From: Planctomycetota bacterium
GTDB lineage: Bacteria > Planctomycetota > B15-G4
Reading direction: 5' to 3'
Length of the DNA: 14,932 nt
NCBI GenBank assembly: GCA_003644265.1
Contig: QNBX01000112.1
Span: forward strand, 1 to 14,932
This document shows, piece after piece, positions 1 through 7,579 of the stretch. A program made the translations under genes and the position numbers. Numbering within the stretch: position 1 is the first letter of the stretch; every line of letters starts with the position of its first letter. The notes under the pieces were generated by a model. That model had not been told where the DNA came from. It did not search any database and was given only the letters and a program-made list of their open reading frames with translations.

Positions 1-153
1 ACTTGCCCCCGATGTGAGCCGATTCGGGGACCCAGCCTCGAGTTCAGCACGGCAAGCGCGGCTGTACCGTCTCACTCAATCGGCCGTCATCCCGGGAGCT
101 GCGCATTCCGCCGCTCCAGCCCCTCAGTTCCCACCGGAGAAGCGAGCGAAGAA
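1..153. other. non-coding stretch downstream of the tRNA
   Basis: This stretch lies 3' of the tRNA on the minus strand and reaches the window edge. I see no open frame with plausible codon use, no conserved motif and no T-rich terminator. A gene beyond the edge could end near here, but nothing in the bases supports that. Confidence 0.4.
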
Positions 154-230
154 TGGCGAGGGTGAAGGGACTCGAACCCTCGGCCTCTAGCGTGACAGGC
201 TAGCGCTCTAACCAGCTGAGCTACACCCCC
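154..230 (-). tRNA. tRNA-Asp (anticodon GUC)
   Basis: Read on the minus strand, the segment folds as a complete cloverleaf. The 7-bp acceptor stem is GGGGGTG with CACCCTC (one G-T pair). The D arm begins GCTC. The anticodon stem is CTAGC with GCTAG around loop CTGTCAC, so the anticodon is GUC (plus-strand bases 194-196), which reads Asp codons. The T loop is TTCGAGT. The discriminator G is followed by an encoded CCA whose last base is 154. Length is 77 nt including CCA. No other tRNA adjoins it and the next gene is divergent. Confidence 0.97.
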
Positions 231-411
231 GCAGTCTCAAGGCAGAGCCTCAAGACGGGAGGGCGGATGATAAGGACGCCTCCCGGCCGGGGCAAGGGGG
301 CGAGCCGGCCCCGCCATCTCAGCGCCCGACCCTCCCGGCCCCGTGCGCCGTGGCGCGGCGCGTGGCACTCTGGAGACACCTCGTCGCCCGTCGGGCCGCC
401 GCCACCGGACC
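231..411. other. divergent intergenic region between tRNA-Asp and the sulfatase-like gene
   Basis: This segment must hold the tRNA promoter (minus strand) and the leader of the sulfatase-like gene (plus strand). Immediately upstream of the tRNA, 234-256 reads GTCTCAAGGC, AGA, GCCTCAAGAC. This is a direct repeat of CTCAAG that can also form an imperfect hairpin (GTCT/AGAC and AGGC/GCCT). A minus-strand TATCAT (plus-strand 267-272) could serve as a -10 box, but no convincing -35 hexamer lies at the right distance. No ribosome-binding site stronger than GGA is visible before the ATG at 412. Confidence 0.35.
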
Positions 412-3168
412 ATGCCACGCCGCCGTCTCCTGCCTCCCACCCTGCTGGTCCTGGCCCTGTGGCTGCCCCTGGCCTGTGGGGAGGGCTCCGCCGGCCGCGG
501 GCACCACGCTGCAGCGGCCTTCCCGGTGCGGCTGCTGGCCCTGCCCGATACGTCCGGGCCCGCGGCGCTGCTCGACGATGATCTGTCGGACCTGGGCCCC
601 TGGTGGCTGTTCGACACGCTGGCCGGCACGCTCAGCGGGGCCGCGGACAACCCGGCACTGCGGAGCGACGACGGCGGCGTCACGCTGGCCCGGGCCGACA
701 CCATCCTGGTGCGCTTCGTGAAGGTGCCCGCCGGCGAGACCGTGGTGCTGGAGGCGCGCCTGGACACGGGCGCCGAGCCCCGCGTGGGCGCGCTGTGCCA
801 GCCGCTCACCCTGGCGCTGCTGACCGAGAGCGAGCAGCCGGGCGACGCGGCCCTGCTGAGCGGCGGCGCGGACGGGCAGGCCCCGGCACACGACGCCCTG
901 GCGCAGCGCGTCCTGCGACTCATGCGCGAGGCGCCGGCGGTGCAGGAGGCCGACTGGTCGTCCCTGCCCGACGCCGCGGGCCTGGCCCAGGCGCGGGCCC
1001 TGCAATCGAAGCGCGACAGCCCCAGCCTGCGCGCCATCATGCTGGGAGCCCCGCGTGCGGGCGCGCGCTTTGCGTCGGTGTCCCTGCGCCCGCGGGCGGC
1101 CGTGGCCCGGCTGCACGCCGGCGGCGAGGCGGGCGAGGTGCTCGACCCCGAGGCCCTGGCGGACGGCCCCCTGGCCCTCTCGTTACGCATCCATGGAGAG
1201 CGGCGCAACGCGCTGGTGGTGCCGCCCGGCCGCACGGCCACCCTGACGGCCCACGTCCCGGCGGGCGCGGCGCGGCTGACCTTCGGACTGGCCCTGCGCC
1301 CCGGCAGCGAGCCCGGCGCCCGGGCCGCTTGGCGCGTGGAGCTGCTCGAAGAAGACCAGGCCGCCGGCGATGGCGGCAGCCTCACGCTCGGCCCGCCAGC
1401 CTCCGGCTTCGGGAGCGCCCCGAAGCCTGCGCAACCCGCGCCGGCGACCGGCGGCGCGACCCATGGCTCCGACGCCGGCAGCTCAGCGCACACTCCCCGG
1501 CCGGCCCCCCTCGGCGCGGGCGACATCGCGCACCCCACCGGCGGCCCGCTGCTGTGGCGCGACGTCACGCTGCCCTGGCCCGACGATTGGAGCTGCGGCC
1601 CTGTCTCGCTGCGCCTGAGCGTGCAGGGCGACGACGCCGTGGCCTTCGGGCAACCCATGATCAGCGGCCCCGCGCGTGCCCGGCGTCCCAACCTGCTGTT
1701 CGTGTCGCTCGATACCGTGCGCGCCGACCGCCTCTCGGTCTACGGCTACGAGCGGCCGACCACACCGTTCCTGGAGCGCTTCGCCGCGCGCGCCGTGCTG
1801 TTCGAGGACTGCTCCAGCGTGGGGCCCTACACCCTGCCCACCCACGCCAGCATGCTCAGCGGGCTGCTGCCCCTGCGGCACAACGTCGTCGACTCAGGCG
1901 CCGACCGCGTCAACGCCGCCGCCATGCCCTGGCTGCCCCAGCTGTTGGCCCGCTCCGGCTGGAGCACCGCGGCTTTCACCGGCGGCGGCTTCCTGTCGGC
2001 AGACTACGGCTTTGCCGCGGGCTTCGATCGCTTCGGCATCGTCGACCCCATCGTGCACCGCGGCTCCGACTACGCGCGCCACCGCTACGCCCGCGACGTG
2101 CCGCCCTACCTCGAGCAGATCGAGGAGCGCGCTCAGCTGTCCCACGTAATCGACTGGATCGAGGAGCAGCGCGAGCAGCCCTGGTTCGCGTTCGTGCACA
2201 CCTACGCGGCCCACGACTACCTGCCCCCGGAGGCCGACCGCGCGCTGTTCGACTCCGCGCCCGACGACACCTGGGGCCGGGACTGGCGCGAGGTGCAGAG
2301 CTACCTGGCGCCCGACGGCTGGCCGCAGCAGGGCCTCGACCCGGCGCGGGCGCGCCGGCTGTCCGACCTGTACGACGCCACCCTGCGCTTCACCGACCGC
2401 GAGCTGGGCGCGTTCCTCGACGCCCTGGACGCACGCGGCCTGCTGGACGAGACGGTGGTGGTGATCACCTCCGACCACGGTGAGGAGTTCGGAGAGCACG
2501 GCGGCCTGCGCCACTCCACCACGCTGTACCAGGAGATGCTGCACGTGCCGCTGCTGCTGAGCGCGCCGGACGTGCCGGGCGGGCGACGGCTCGAGCAGCC
2601 CGTGTCGCTCACCGACCTGCTGCCCACGCTGCTGAGCCTGCTGGGCCTGCCGCCCCTGCCCGACGGCGCCGTGGACGGCCGCGACCTCTCGCCCCTGCTG
2701 CGCGGCGAGTCCGCGCGGCTGCCGCCTCCGTTGTTGGTGGGTCACGTGCGCACGCTCAACGCCCGGCGCACGTCCCTGCGCATCGGAGCGCACAAGCTCA
2801 TCCGCGGCGACGAGGGGCAGGTGCGCTTCCCCGCGTCGGACTGGGAGCTGTTCGAGCTGGCCAGCGACCCCCAGGAGCTGCGGGAGCTGCTGGCAGGCAG
2901 CGCGCGGCCTGGCGAGCCGCACGACGCCGCAGCCGGTGACGCAGCCGGTGACGCAGCCGCAACCGACGCCGCAGCCGACGCAACAGCAGCCGCAGCTGGC
3001 CCCGCCTCGAACGCGAGCGCGCCTGCCCGCGACGCCGAGCTCAGCAAGTGGCAGGCGCGACTCGCCGACGTGGAGGCCGAGCTGCGCGCGCGCGCCGTGG
3101 AGGCCGGGGCATCCGACGTGGGCGACGCCGTGCTGCAACAGCTGCGCGCCCTGGGCTACATCCGCTAA
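412..3168 (+). CDS. sulfatase/alkaline-phosphatase superfamily lipoprotein with Thr at the nucleophile position
   Basis: 918 residues. The ATG at 412 is preferred to an in-frame GTG at 343 because it gives a lipoprotein signal directly (Arg-rich start, hydrophobic core, lipobox LPLA before Cys22). The protein is therefore probably anchored outside the cytoplasm. Residues ~30-420 look like beta-sandwich modules with low-complexity linkers. The catalytic domain starts at ~424 (PNLLFVSLDTVRAD, metal ligand D434) and contains YTLPTHASMLSG and the metal site SD688H689GEEFGEHG. It ends with the LRALGY tail common in this family. Classical sulfatases carry Cys/Ser-x-Pro-x-Arg, with the Cys/Ser converted to formylglycine. 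Here the aligned residues are T474 and H478, so formylglycine chemistry is not expected. A phosphodiesterase or phosphotransferase-like activity, as in Thr-nucleophile relatives, is possible. An Ala/Asp-rich insert (~residues 840-875) is encoded partly by a tandem 12-bp repeat. The gene sits 7 nt upstream of a radical SAM gene. The superfamily is secure; the substrate is unknown. Confidence 0.9.
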   Translation: MPRRRLLPPTLLVLALWLPLACGEGSAGRGHHAAAAFPVRLLALPDTSGPAALLDDDLSDLGPWWLFDTLAGTLSGAADNPALRSDDGGVTLARADTILVRFVKVPAGETVVLEARLDTGAEPRVGALCQPLTLALLTESEQPGDAALLSGGADGQAPAHDALAQRVLRLMREAPAVQEADWSSLPDAAGLAQARALQSKRDSPSLRAIMLGAPRAGARFASVSLRPRAAVARLHAGGEAGEVLDPEALADGPLALSLRIHGERRNALVVPPGRTATLTAHVPAGAARLTFGLALRPGSEPGARAAWRVELLEEDQAAGDGGSLTLGPPASGFGSAPKPAQPAPATGGATHGSDAGSSAHTPRPAPLGAGDIAHPTGGPLLWRDVTLPWPDDWSCGPVSLRLSVQGDDAVAFGQPMISGPARARRPNLLFVSLDTVRADRLSVYGYERPTTPFLERFAARAVLFEDCSSVGPYTLPTHASMLSGLLPLRHNVVDSGADRVNAAAMPWLPQLLARSGWSTAAFTGGGFLSADYGFAAGFDRFGIVDPIVHRGSDYARHRYARDVPPYLEQIEERAQLSHVIDWIEEQREQPWFAFVHTYAAHDYLPPEADRALFDSAPDDTWGRDWREVQSYLAPDGWPQQGLDPARARRLSDLYDATLRFTDRELGAFLDALDARGLLDETVVVITSDHGEEFGEHGGLRHSTTLYQEMLHVPLLLSAPDVPGGRRLEQPVSLTDLLPTLLSLLGLPPLPDGAVDGRDLSPLLRGESARLPPPLLVGHVRTLNARRTSLRIGAHKLIRGDEGQVRFPASDWELFELASDPQELRELLAGSARPGEPHDAAAGDAAGDAAATDAAADATAAAAGPASNASAPARDAELSKWQARLADVEAELRARAVEAGASDVGDAVLQQLRALGYIR
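2929..2952 (+). repeat. 12-bp tandem duplication in the Ala/Asp-rich linker of the sulfatase-like gene
   Basis: GCAGCCGGTGAC occurs twice back to back (2929-2940 and 2941-2952). Degenerate GCAGCC/GACGCC units follow to about 3000. It preserves frame and encodes a low-complexity Ala-Gly-Asp linker between the catalytic domain and the C-terminal helix. Slippage expansion of a linker is the simplest explanation. Confidence 0.8.
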
Positions 3169-3175
3169 GGCTGCC

Positions 3176-5209
3176 GTGCGCGTCCTGCTCGTTCAGCCGC
3201 CCCATCGCGACACCTTCGGCTACTCCATGCCGCCGCTGGGGCCGCTGCACCTGGCCGCCACGGCGCGACGGCGCGGGCACGAGCCCCTGTTCCTCGACCT
3301 GGCCCTGCTGCTGCGTCGCGGCGAACTCTGCGCCACCGACCCCGAGCTGATGCCACGCTGCGCCGAGCGCGTGCTGCAGGCGCGGCCCCAGGCCGTCGGC
3401 ATCACGTCGATGGTGAGCTCGCTGCCGGCGGCGCTGCACCTGGCGGCCTGCGTGCGGCGGCGGGCGCCGGACGTGCCGCTGATCCTGGGCGGCCAGGGCC
3501 CCGAGCAGATCGAACATCTGGTGCTGGCGCGGCATCCCGCCGTGGACGCCGTGGCCGTGGGCGAGGCCGACGAGAGCTTCAGCGACTGGCTCGACGTGCT
3601 GCAACGCGGCGGCGACCCGGCCAGCGTGCCGGGCCTGGTGCTGCGTCGAGGCTGCGAACCCCTCCGCACCCCAGCGCGTCCGCCGCTCGCCGACCTGAAC
3701 CGCGTGGACTCCCCCGCCTGGGACCTGGCCGAGAGCCCCGCCGCCTACGCCGCGGCCGCGGGCGGCGGCGAGGCGCTCTTCCCCATCGATCTCGGGCGCG
3801 GCTGCACCTTCGTCTGCAGCTTCTGCACCACGCCCATCTTCTGGGGACGGCAGGCGCGCCAGCTCTCACCCGCCCGCGCCGCCGACGAGTTCGATCGCCT
3901 GGCCGCGTTGGAGGGCATCGACTGCGCCTACGTCACCCACGACCTGTTCACCGCGGACCGCACCAATGTCCTGGCCATCTGCGCCGAGAAGCGCGCGCGC
4001 GGCAACACGCTCGCGTGGGAGTGCCGCACGCGCCTCGACCTGGTGGACGAGCAGCTGCTGACCGCCCTGGCGCACGCCGACTGCCGGCGCATCCTCTACG
4101 GCGTGGAGAGCGACAGCCCGCGCGTGCTCGAGCTGGTGAACAAGGGCGGCCGCGCGGCCACGCTGGACGTGCGCGGCCGCCTGGCCATGGCCTCGCGCGT
4201 GGGCATGGCGTCCATCGTGGGCGTCATGGCCGGCGTGCCCGGCGAGAGCGCGGCGGACGTCGAGGCCAACCTCACGCTCATGGCGCAGCTGGCGGTGATC
4301 GACGGCGTCTCCCTGTCGCTGCACTGGTTCAATGTGCTGCCGGGCAACGGGCAGGCCGGCGCCCTGGGCGAGTCCCTCGTGCTGCGGCCCGGCGTGCACG
4401 CCGATCTGGTGCGAGGGCACGACCTGACACCCGGCCAGGTGCCGCCCGAGCAGGCGCAGATGATCGCCGACGACCCCGAGCTGTTTGTGGCCTTCCGCGT
4501 GTTTGCACAGCCCTGGGCCGAGCCCGAGGCCCTGCACCTGCTCACGCGCAACGCGCACCTGCTGCTGGAGGTGCTGCCGCGCAGCCTGCGCGCCCTGGCC
4601 CATGCGCGCGGCGAGACCCTGCTGAGCACGCTGCTGAGCTTCCTGGTGCCAGCCTGGCGCCAAGCGACAGCGCCCAGCCTGCAGACGCGGCCAGACGCGA
4701 GCAGCTCTCCGAGTCAGCACGTCCAGCCGCGCGCCTCGGACGCGCAGGCTGCGTGCATGGCGCCGCTGCTGGCCGACGAGCGCAGGCAACACGGCGAGCC
4801 CTTCGTCGAGCCGCGCGTTCTGGACCGCGCGGCGGGCGTACGCCTGGCCGCGGCCTGGGCGCGCGCTCACGACGACGAGCAGGTGAACGCGCTGGTGAGC
4901 TACGAGCGCGCCCTGTTCGAGACCGAGCGCACGCAGCTGCTGCGCCTGCCGCGCGACCCCGTGCCGCTGGTACGCAGCATGGACGCGAACGCCTGGCCGC
5001 CGGACGCCTCGCCGCCCCGCCCGCGCGCGGTCCTGTTCGTGCGGCGTGGCGACGCCGTGCGGGCCCACGGCCTCAGCGCGCTGCTGGCCGACGTGTTCGA
5101 GTGCTCCAGCGACAGCGACCTGGCCGGGCGCCGCCCCGAGCTCTCGCCAAGCACGCGAGAGCAAGCGCGCAGGCTGCTGGAGCAACTCACGCACACGACC
5201 AGGCGCTGA
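3176..5209 (+). CDS. B12-binding-domain radical SAM protein (BchE-like architecture)
   Basis: 677 residues from GTG 3176. That start lies 7 nt after the sulfatase-like stop with an AAGG upstream, so translation is probably coupled. Residues 1-~135 (VRVLLVQPPH..., PPLGPLHLAA, ILGGQGPE, VGEADES) match the Rossmann-type cobalamin-binding domain of class B radical SAM enzymes. I find no DxHxxG, so cobalamin, if bound, would lack the usual His ligand. The radical SAM core follows, with a canonical CX3CX2C iron-sulfur motif at C210, C214 and C217 (RGCTFVCSFC) and a later barrel strand YGVESDSPRVLELVNKG. The last ~250 residues are not recognised. They include a Ser/Pro/Gln-rich stretch (~500-520) and then a helical domain ending in an Arg/Glu-rich tail. 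Known relatives methylate or rearrange unreactive carbon, acting on tetrapyrroles, hopanoids, lipids, peptides and phosphonates. The substrate cannot be read from the sequence. It lacks the SPASM-type Cys clusters of anaerobic sulfatase maturases. Confidence 0.9.
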   Translation: MRVLLVQPPHRDTFGYSMPPLGPLHLAATARRRGHEPLFLDLALLLRRGELCATDPELMPRCAERVLQARPQAVGITSMVSSLPAALHLAACVRRRAPDVPLILGGQGPEQIEHLVLARHPAVDAVAVGEADESFSDWLDVLQRGGDPASVPGLVLRRGCEPLRTPARPPLADLNRVDSPAWDLAESPAAYAAAAGGGEALFPIDLGRGCTFVCSFCTTPIFWGRQARQLSPARAADEFDRLAALEGIDCAYVTHDLFTADRTNVLAICAEKRARGNTLAWECRTRLDLVDEQLLTALAHADCRRILYGVESDSPRVLELVNKGGRAATLDVRGRLAMASRVGMASIVGVMAGVPGESAADVEANLTLMAQLAVIDGVSLSLHWFNVLPGNGQAGALGESLVLRPGVHADLVRGHDLTPGQVPPEQAQMIADDPELFVAFRVFAQPWAEPEALHLLTRNAHLLLEVLPRSLRALAHARGETLLSTLLSFLVPAWRQATAPSLQTRPDASSSPSQHVQPRASDAQAACMAPLLADERRQHGEPFVEPRVLDRAAGVRLAAAWARAHDDEQVNALVSYERALFETERTQLLRLPRDPVPLVRSMDANAWPPDASPPRPRAVLFVRRGDAVRAHGLSALLADVFECSSDSDLAGRRPELSPSTREQARRLLEQLTHTTRR

Positions 5210-5409
5210 CGCCGGCGGCACACGCGCGGCGCCTGGCGCCGAACGCACAGCTCACCGCGAGGGCGGGGCGTAAACGGACTCTCGTTTCCGGGGTAGTTGG
5301 TGATTCCGCGAGTTGCCGGCAGCCTCCATACTGCAGCGGCTACCGCGCGGAACGGGGTGCCGGCACTGAGCCGGCGGGCGGTCCGCGCTCTTATCAGGAG
5401 TCGTTCCTC
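5210..5409 (+). other. leader region of the exported propeller-like gene
   Basis: This 200-nt gap probably holds the promoter of the next gene. A small perfect hairpin (GCCGGC, loop ACTGA, GCCGGC) occupies 5359-5375. A good ribosome-binding site AGGAG (5396-5400) lies 9 nt before the ATG at 5410. A TTGCCG...TACTGC pair near 5314-5341 is too weak to call a promoter. Confidence 0.35.
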
Positions 5410-6696
5410 ATGCGCATCGCATTCCGGCCGCTCGCTCTGGCCCTGCTGGGGCTGTCCGGCCTGACGTCCCCCTCGCTCGGGCAGACCCTGCTCGGCAGCG
5501 ACGGCAGCAGCATGTCGGCCTGGGAGTTCACGCCCGCTCAGGCCAACCCCTGCCCTCAGCCCACGCCGCTGCTGGCCAACTGCGCCTACAACCTGCCCTT
5601 CTGCGGCACCCCAGGCCCGTCCTTCGCACAGCCCGGCACGTTCCTGGGTGACATCGCCGACGACCCCATCACGGACAGCTTCTATCTGACCGATGGCTTC
5701 ATCATCGAGCAGTACACGCTGGACGCGCCTTGCGCCACGCCGCTGGCCTGCGCGCCGCTGAACGCCTTCTTGGCGCCCTCCTTCATGGGCCCGCTCTCGG
5801 GCATGGGCTTCGACAACAGCGGCGGAGTGGTTGCCCCCTCCGGCACGCCGCTGCTGTGGCTCACGGACGGCATGAACATCGCGGCCATCGCGCCCGGGCC
5901 GCCCGGGAGCTGCGCCTACACGCTGGTCTTCGGCCCTTGCGTCCCCTTGATCCCCGGCGGGGGCCGCATGACCGACATCAGCTGGGACCCCACCACGGGC
6001 ACGCTCTGGGTGTGTGACGCCTTCGGCATGGTGCACAACATCCTGCCCACGCCCTGCACCGTGCTGTCGAGCTTCAGCGCCCTGGCGGCCTGCGGTCTCA
6101 CGCCCGGGCTGACCGGCATCGCCTACGACGGCGGCACGACGCCCGCCCCGCCCACGCCCCCGGCCCTGCCCGCGCTGTGGCTCACCGACGGCCTCTCCAT
6201 GGGGCGAGTCGACATCACCGGCGCGCCCGCCGCGCCCACCTTTGGCGCGCCCAACGCGTGCTTCCCCACCCCCGCCTTCCTGAACGGGCTGGCGCTGACC
6301 CAGCACAGCTTCGGCTACGGCAACCCGCGCATCTTCGCGCGCTTGGACAGCTACGGGCAGGCCAGCACGCCCGGTCCGACCTTCGGCCTCGAGGTCTACG
6401 GCGCACCGACCGGCGCCAACGCCTGGCTGATCCTCAACTACAACGTGCCCGGCCCAGGCTATCTGTGTCCGTCGGTGGGAGGCGCCGGCACCAAGCTGTG
6501 GGTCGACCCCACGCCGCCTGGCAGCATCTCCAACCTGGGGCCCCTGGCCGGGAGCTGCGTGGCGCTACCCGCGCCGGTGCCCGGGTCGCTGCCCATCGGC
6601 GCGGAGGCCTACGCGCAGATCGTGTTCGTCCCGTTCGGCGGACCGCCGGCCGTGGACGCAACCAACGCCATCGCCGTGACGTTCATGCAGCCGTAG
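5410..6696 (+). CDS. exported Cys-rich beta-propeller-like protein with C-terminal beta-sandwich-like domain
   Basis: 428 residues. The ATG at 5410 has AGGAG 9 nt upstream and gives a clean Sec signal (MRIAFRPLALALLGLSGL..., probable cleavage near SLG/Q). Residues ~30-300 carry four spaced copies of an aromatic-x-T-D-G type strand: YLTDGF at ~92, WLTDGM at ~150, WVCDAF at ~200 and WLTDGL at ~257. The period is 50-57 residues, as in NHL/YVTN-like propeller blades. Several blades carry paired Cys that could form disulfides outside the cytoplasm. From ~310 on, the protein resembles the C-terminal domain seen on many secreted proteins of high-GC planctomycetes (Gly/Pro/Ala-rich strands, EVYGAPTGANAWLIL, then IGAEAYAQIVFVP). 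Its function is unknown; a surface or matrix binding role fits. A strong hairpin follows the stop. Confidence 0.85.
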   Translation: MRIAFRPLALALLGLSGLTSPSLGQTLLGSDGSSMSAWEFTPAQANPCPQPTPLLANCAYNLPFCGTPGPSFAQPGTFLGDIADDPITDSFYLTDGFIIEQYTLDAPCATPLACAPLNAFLAPSFMGPLSGMGFDNSGGVVAPSGTPLLWLTDGMNIAAIAPGPPGSCAYTLVFGPCVPLIPGGGRMTDISWDPTTGTLWVCDAFGMVHNILPTPCTVLSSFSALAACGLTPGLTGIAYDGGTTPAPPTPPALPALWLTDGLSMGRVDITGAPAAPTFGAPNACFPTPAFLNGLALTQHSFGYGNPRIFARLDSYGQASTPGPTFGLEVYGAPTGANAWLILNYNVPGPGYLCPSVGGAGTKLWVDPTPPGSISNLGPLAGSCVALPAPVPGSLPIGAEAYAQIVFVPFGGPPAVDATNAIAVTFMQP

Positions 6697-6707
6697 CAGC
6701 CGGACGC

Positions 6708-6743
6708 GCCAGGCCGGGACAGCGCACGACGTCCCGGTCTGGC
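6708..6743. terminator. hairpin between convergent genes, probable bidirectional terminator
   Basis: The 13-nt arm GCCAGGCCGGGAC (6708-6720) pairs with GTCCCGGTCTGGC (6731-6743) across a 10-nt loop, with a single G-T pair. It begins 12 nt after the stop of the exported protein and lies between two converging genes. There is no T tract, so if it terminates it does so in the T-poor manner common in high-GC genomes. Confidence 0.6.
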
Positions 6744-6762
6744 TTGCCAGCTCCAGCCCAGG

Positions 6763-6838
6763 GCGCCAGCTCAACCTGCGGGCGGCAGCTGCAGCCGCAG
6801 GCGCCAGCTCCACCTGCAGGCGCCAGCGCCACCTGCGG
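6763..6838. repeat. four degenerate 19-bp tandem repeats
   Basis: Four contiguous 19-bp units lie at 6763-6781, 6782-6800, 6801-6819 and 6820-6838. The best copies are GCGCCAGCTCCACCTGCAG and GCGCCAGCGCCACCTGCGG. The second unit is the most diverged. The array fills the gap between the hairpin at 6708-6743 and the end of the minus-strand DinB-like gene. No coding role is apparent. Confidence 0.7.
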
Positions 6839-6846
6839 GCGCTGCC

Positions 6847-7356
6847 TCACTCGGCGGGCGCGGCGTCGCGCGGCATGCTCACGCCGACCCAGCAGTCGGG
6901 CGTCCAGATCTCGTCGTTGCCCGCGGCCTTGGCGTAGAGGAAGAGCTGCATGCGATAGCCCACCAGCCACTTGAGCGCCGTCTCCATGAGCGCGCGCTCA
7001 AGGGACACCACGGTGCCCACAGGCAGGGTCGCGTCGCGCAGCATGTCGTCCTCGGTCAGCTGCGCGAAGGCCTCGGTGAGAGCGGCCTTCTGCTCCTCCA
7101 TGGTGGACACGAAGTCATCCACGGAGCGCTTGCCGAGGCGCTCGGCCCAGGCCTGGTACCCGTCCCAGTTGCCGTCCGTCATGGCGGACAGGGCGCCAAT
7201 GCCGCAGAAGCCGAGGTACTGCAGCAGCTCGCGCGTCGTGCGTTGATTCTCCGACGGCCGGTAGTCCATGGCCCCGGCCGGCAGCTTGCCGAACAGATGC
7301 ACGGCGATATCGCACTCCGCCAGCAGCGACTGGAGCAGGTCGTCCTTGGTCAGCAT
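6847..7356 (-). CDS. DinB-like (YfiT/DinB four-helix bundle) protein lacking the usual C-terminal metal His pair
   Basis: 169 residues. The minus-strand ATG at 7356-7354 has AGGA 7 nt upstream. The length, the helical pattern, the N-terminal helix (LLAECDIAVHLFGKLPAGAMDYRP), the RTTRELLQYL segment and the ending YRMQLFLYAK all fit the DinB/DUF664-like superfamily. Members of this superfamily bind a metal through three His and include thiol transferases and damage-induced proteins. One His (H20) is in a suitable helix. However, the conserved H-x3-H-R-x-Q motif near the end is replaced by W130...Y134-R-M-Q, and the middle His position is also not His. Catalytic metal binding is therefore doubtful. 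It is a single gene divergent from the 7580 gene. The fold call is reasonable; the function is unknown. Confidence 0.75.
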   Translation of the reverse strand: MLTKDDLLQSLLAECDIAVHLFGKLPAGAMDYRPSENQRTTRELLQYLGFCGIGALSAMTDGNWDGYQAWAERLGKRSVDDFVSTMEEQKAALTEAFAQLTEDDMLRDATLPVGTVVSLERALMETALKWLVGYRMQLFLYAKAAGNDEIWTPDCWVGVSMPRDAAPAE

Positions 7357-7579
7357 GGGATCTTCCTGAGGGGCAACTCGGGCAGCCCAGCATAGGCCCT
7401 ACAGCGAGGTCGGTGCCCGAACCCGCCCCGCTGCCGCCATGGATACAACCATTCGCGCCATGGGGAGCGTATTCTGGGTTCTTGGCGCGTAACGACCGCA
7501 TCAGAGACGTCGATCTCCGGTTGAATGCGGCTCAGACACACCACGATCCCACCACGATCAACGCTCCGGAGGACCGATC
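7357..7579. other. divergent promoter region
   Basis: This 223-nt stretch separates the minus-strand DinB-like gene from the plus-strand basic exported protein and should carry both promoters. Visible sites are the DinB-like ribosome-binding site (minus-strand AGGA, plus-strand 7364-7367) and GGAGGA at 7568-7573 before the ATG at 7580. I cannot assign promoter boxes with confidence. Confidence 0.4.

Noticed and set aside
343..411. Upstream GTG start for the sulfatase-like gene
   Set aside because: It would add 23 Arg-rich residues before a perfect lipoprotein signal; the ATG at 412 explains the N-terminus better.
237..1691. Long minus-strand open frame opposite the sulfatase-like gene
   Set aside because: It is Arg/Ser/Ala-rich with no domain signature and lies opposite a gene with clear catalytic motifs. 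Such frames are expected when third positions are almost all G/C.
603..2483. Second long plus-strand frame inside the sulfatase-like gene
   Set aside because: It is Arg/Ala/Gly-rich with no signal or motif, and the overlapping frame holds lipobox, metal and active-site motifs.
3176..5209. Anaerobic sulfatase maturase partner of the adjacent sulfatase-like protein
   Set aside because: It has an N-terminal B12-type domain and lacks SPASM Cys clusters, and the neighbour has no Cys/Ser to mature.
3866..5248. Long minus-strand open frame opposite the first radical SAM gene
   Set aside because: Its His/Gln/Arg-rich translation has no motif, while the plus strand carries the CX3CX2C core and coherent domains.
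5314..5341. Sigma-70 type promoter TTGCCG...TACTGC
   Set aside because: The -10 match is poor and the spacing short; similar matches arise by chance in this composition.
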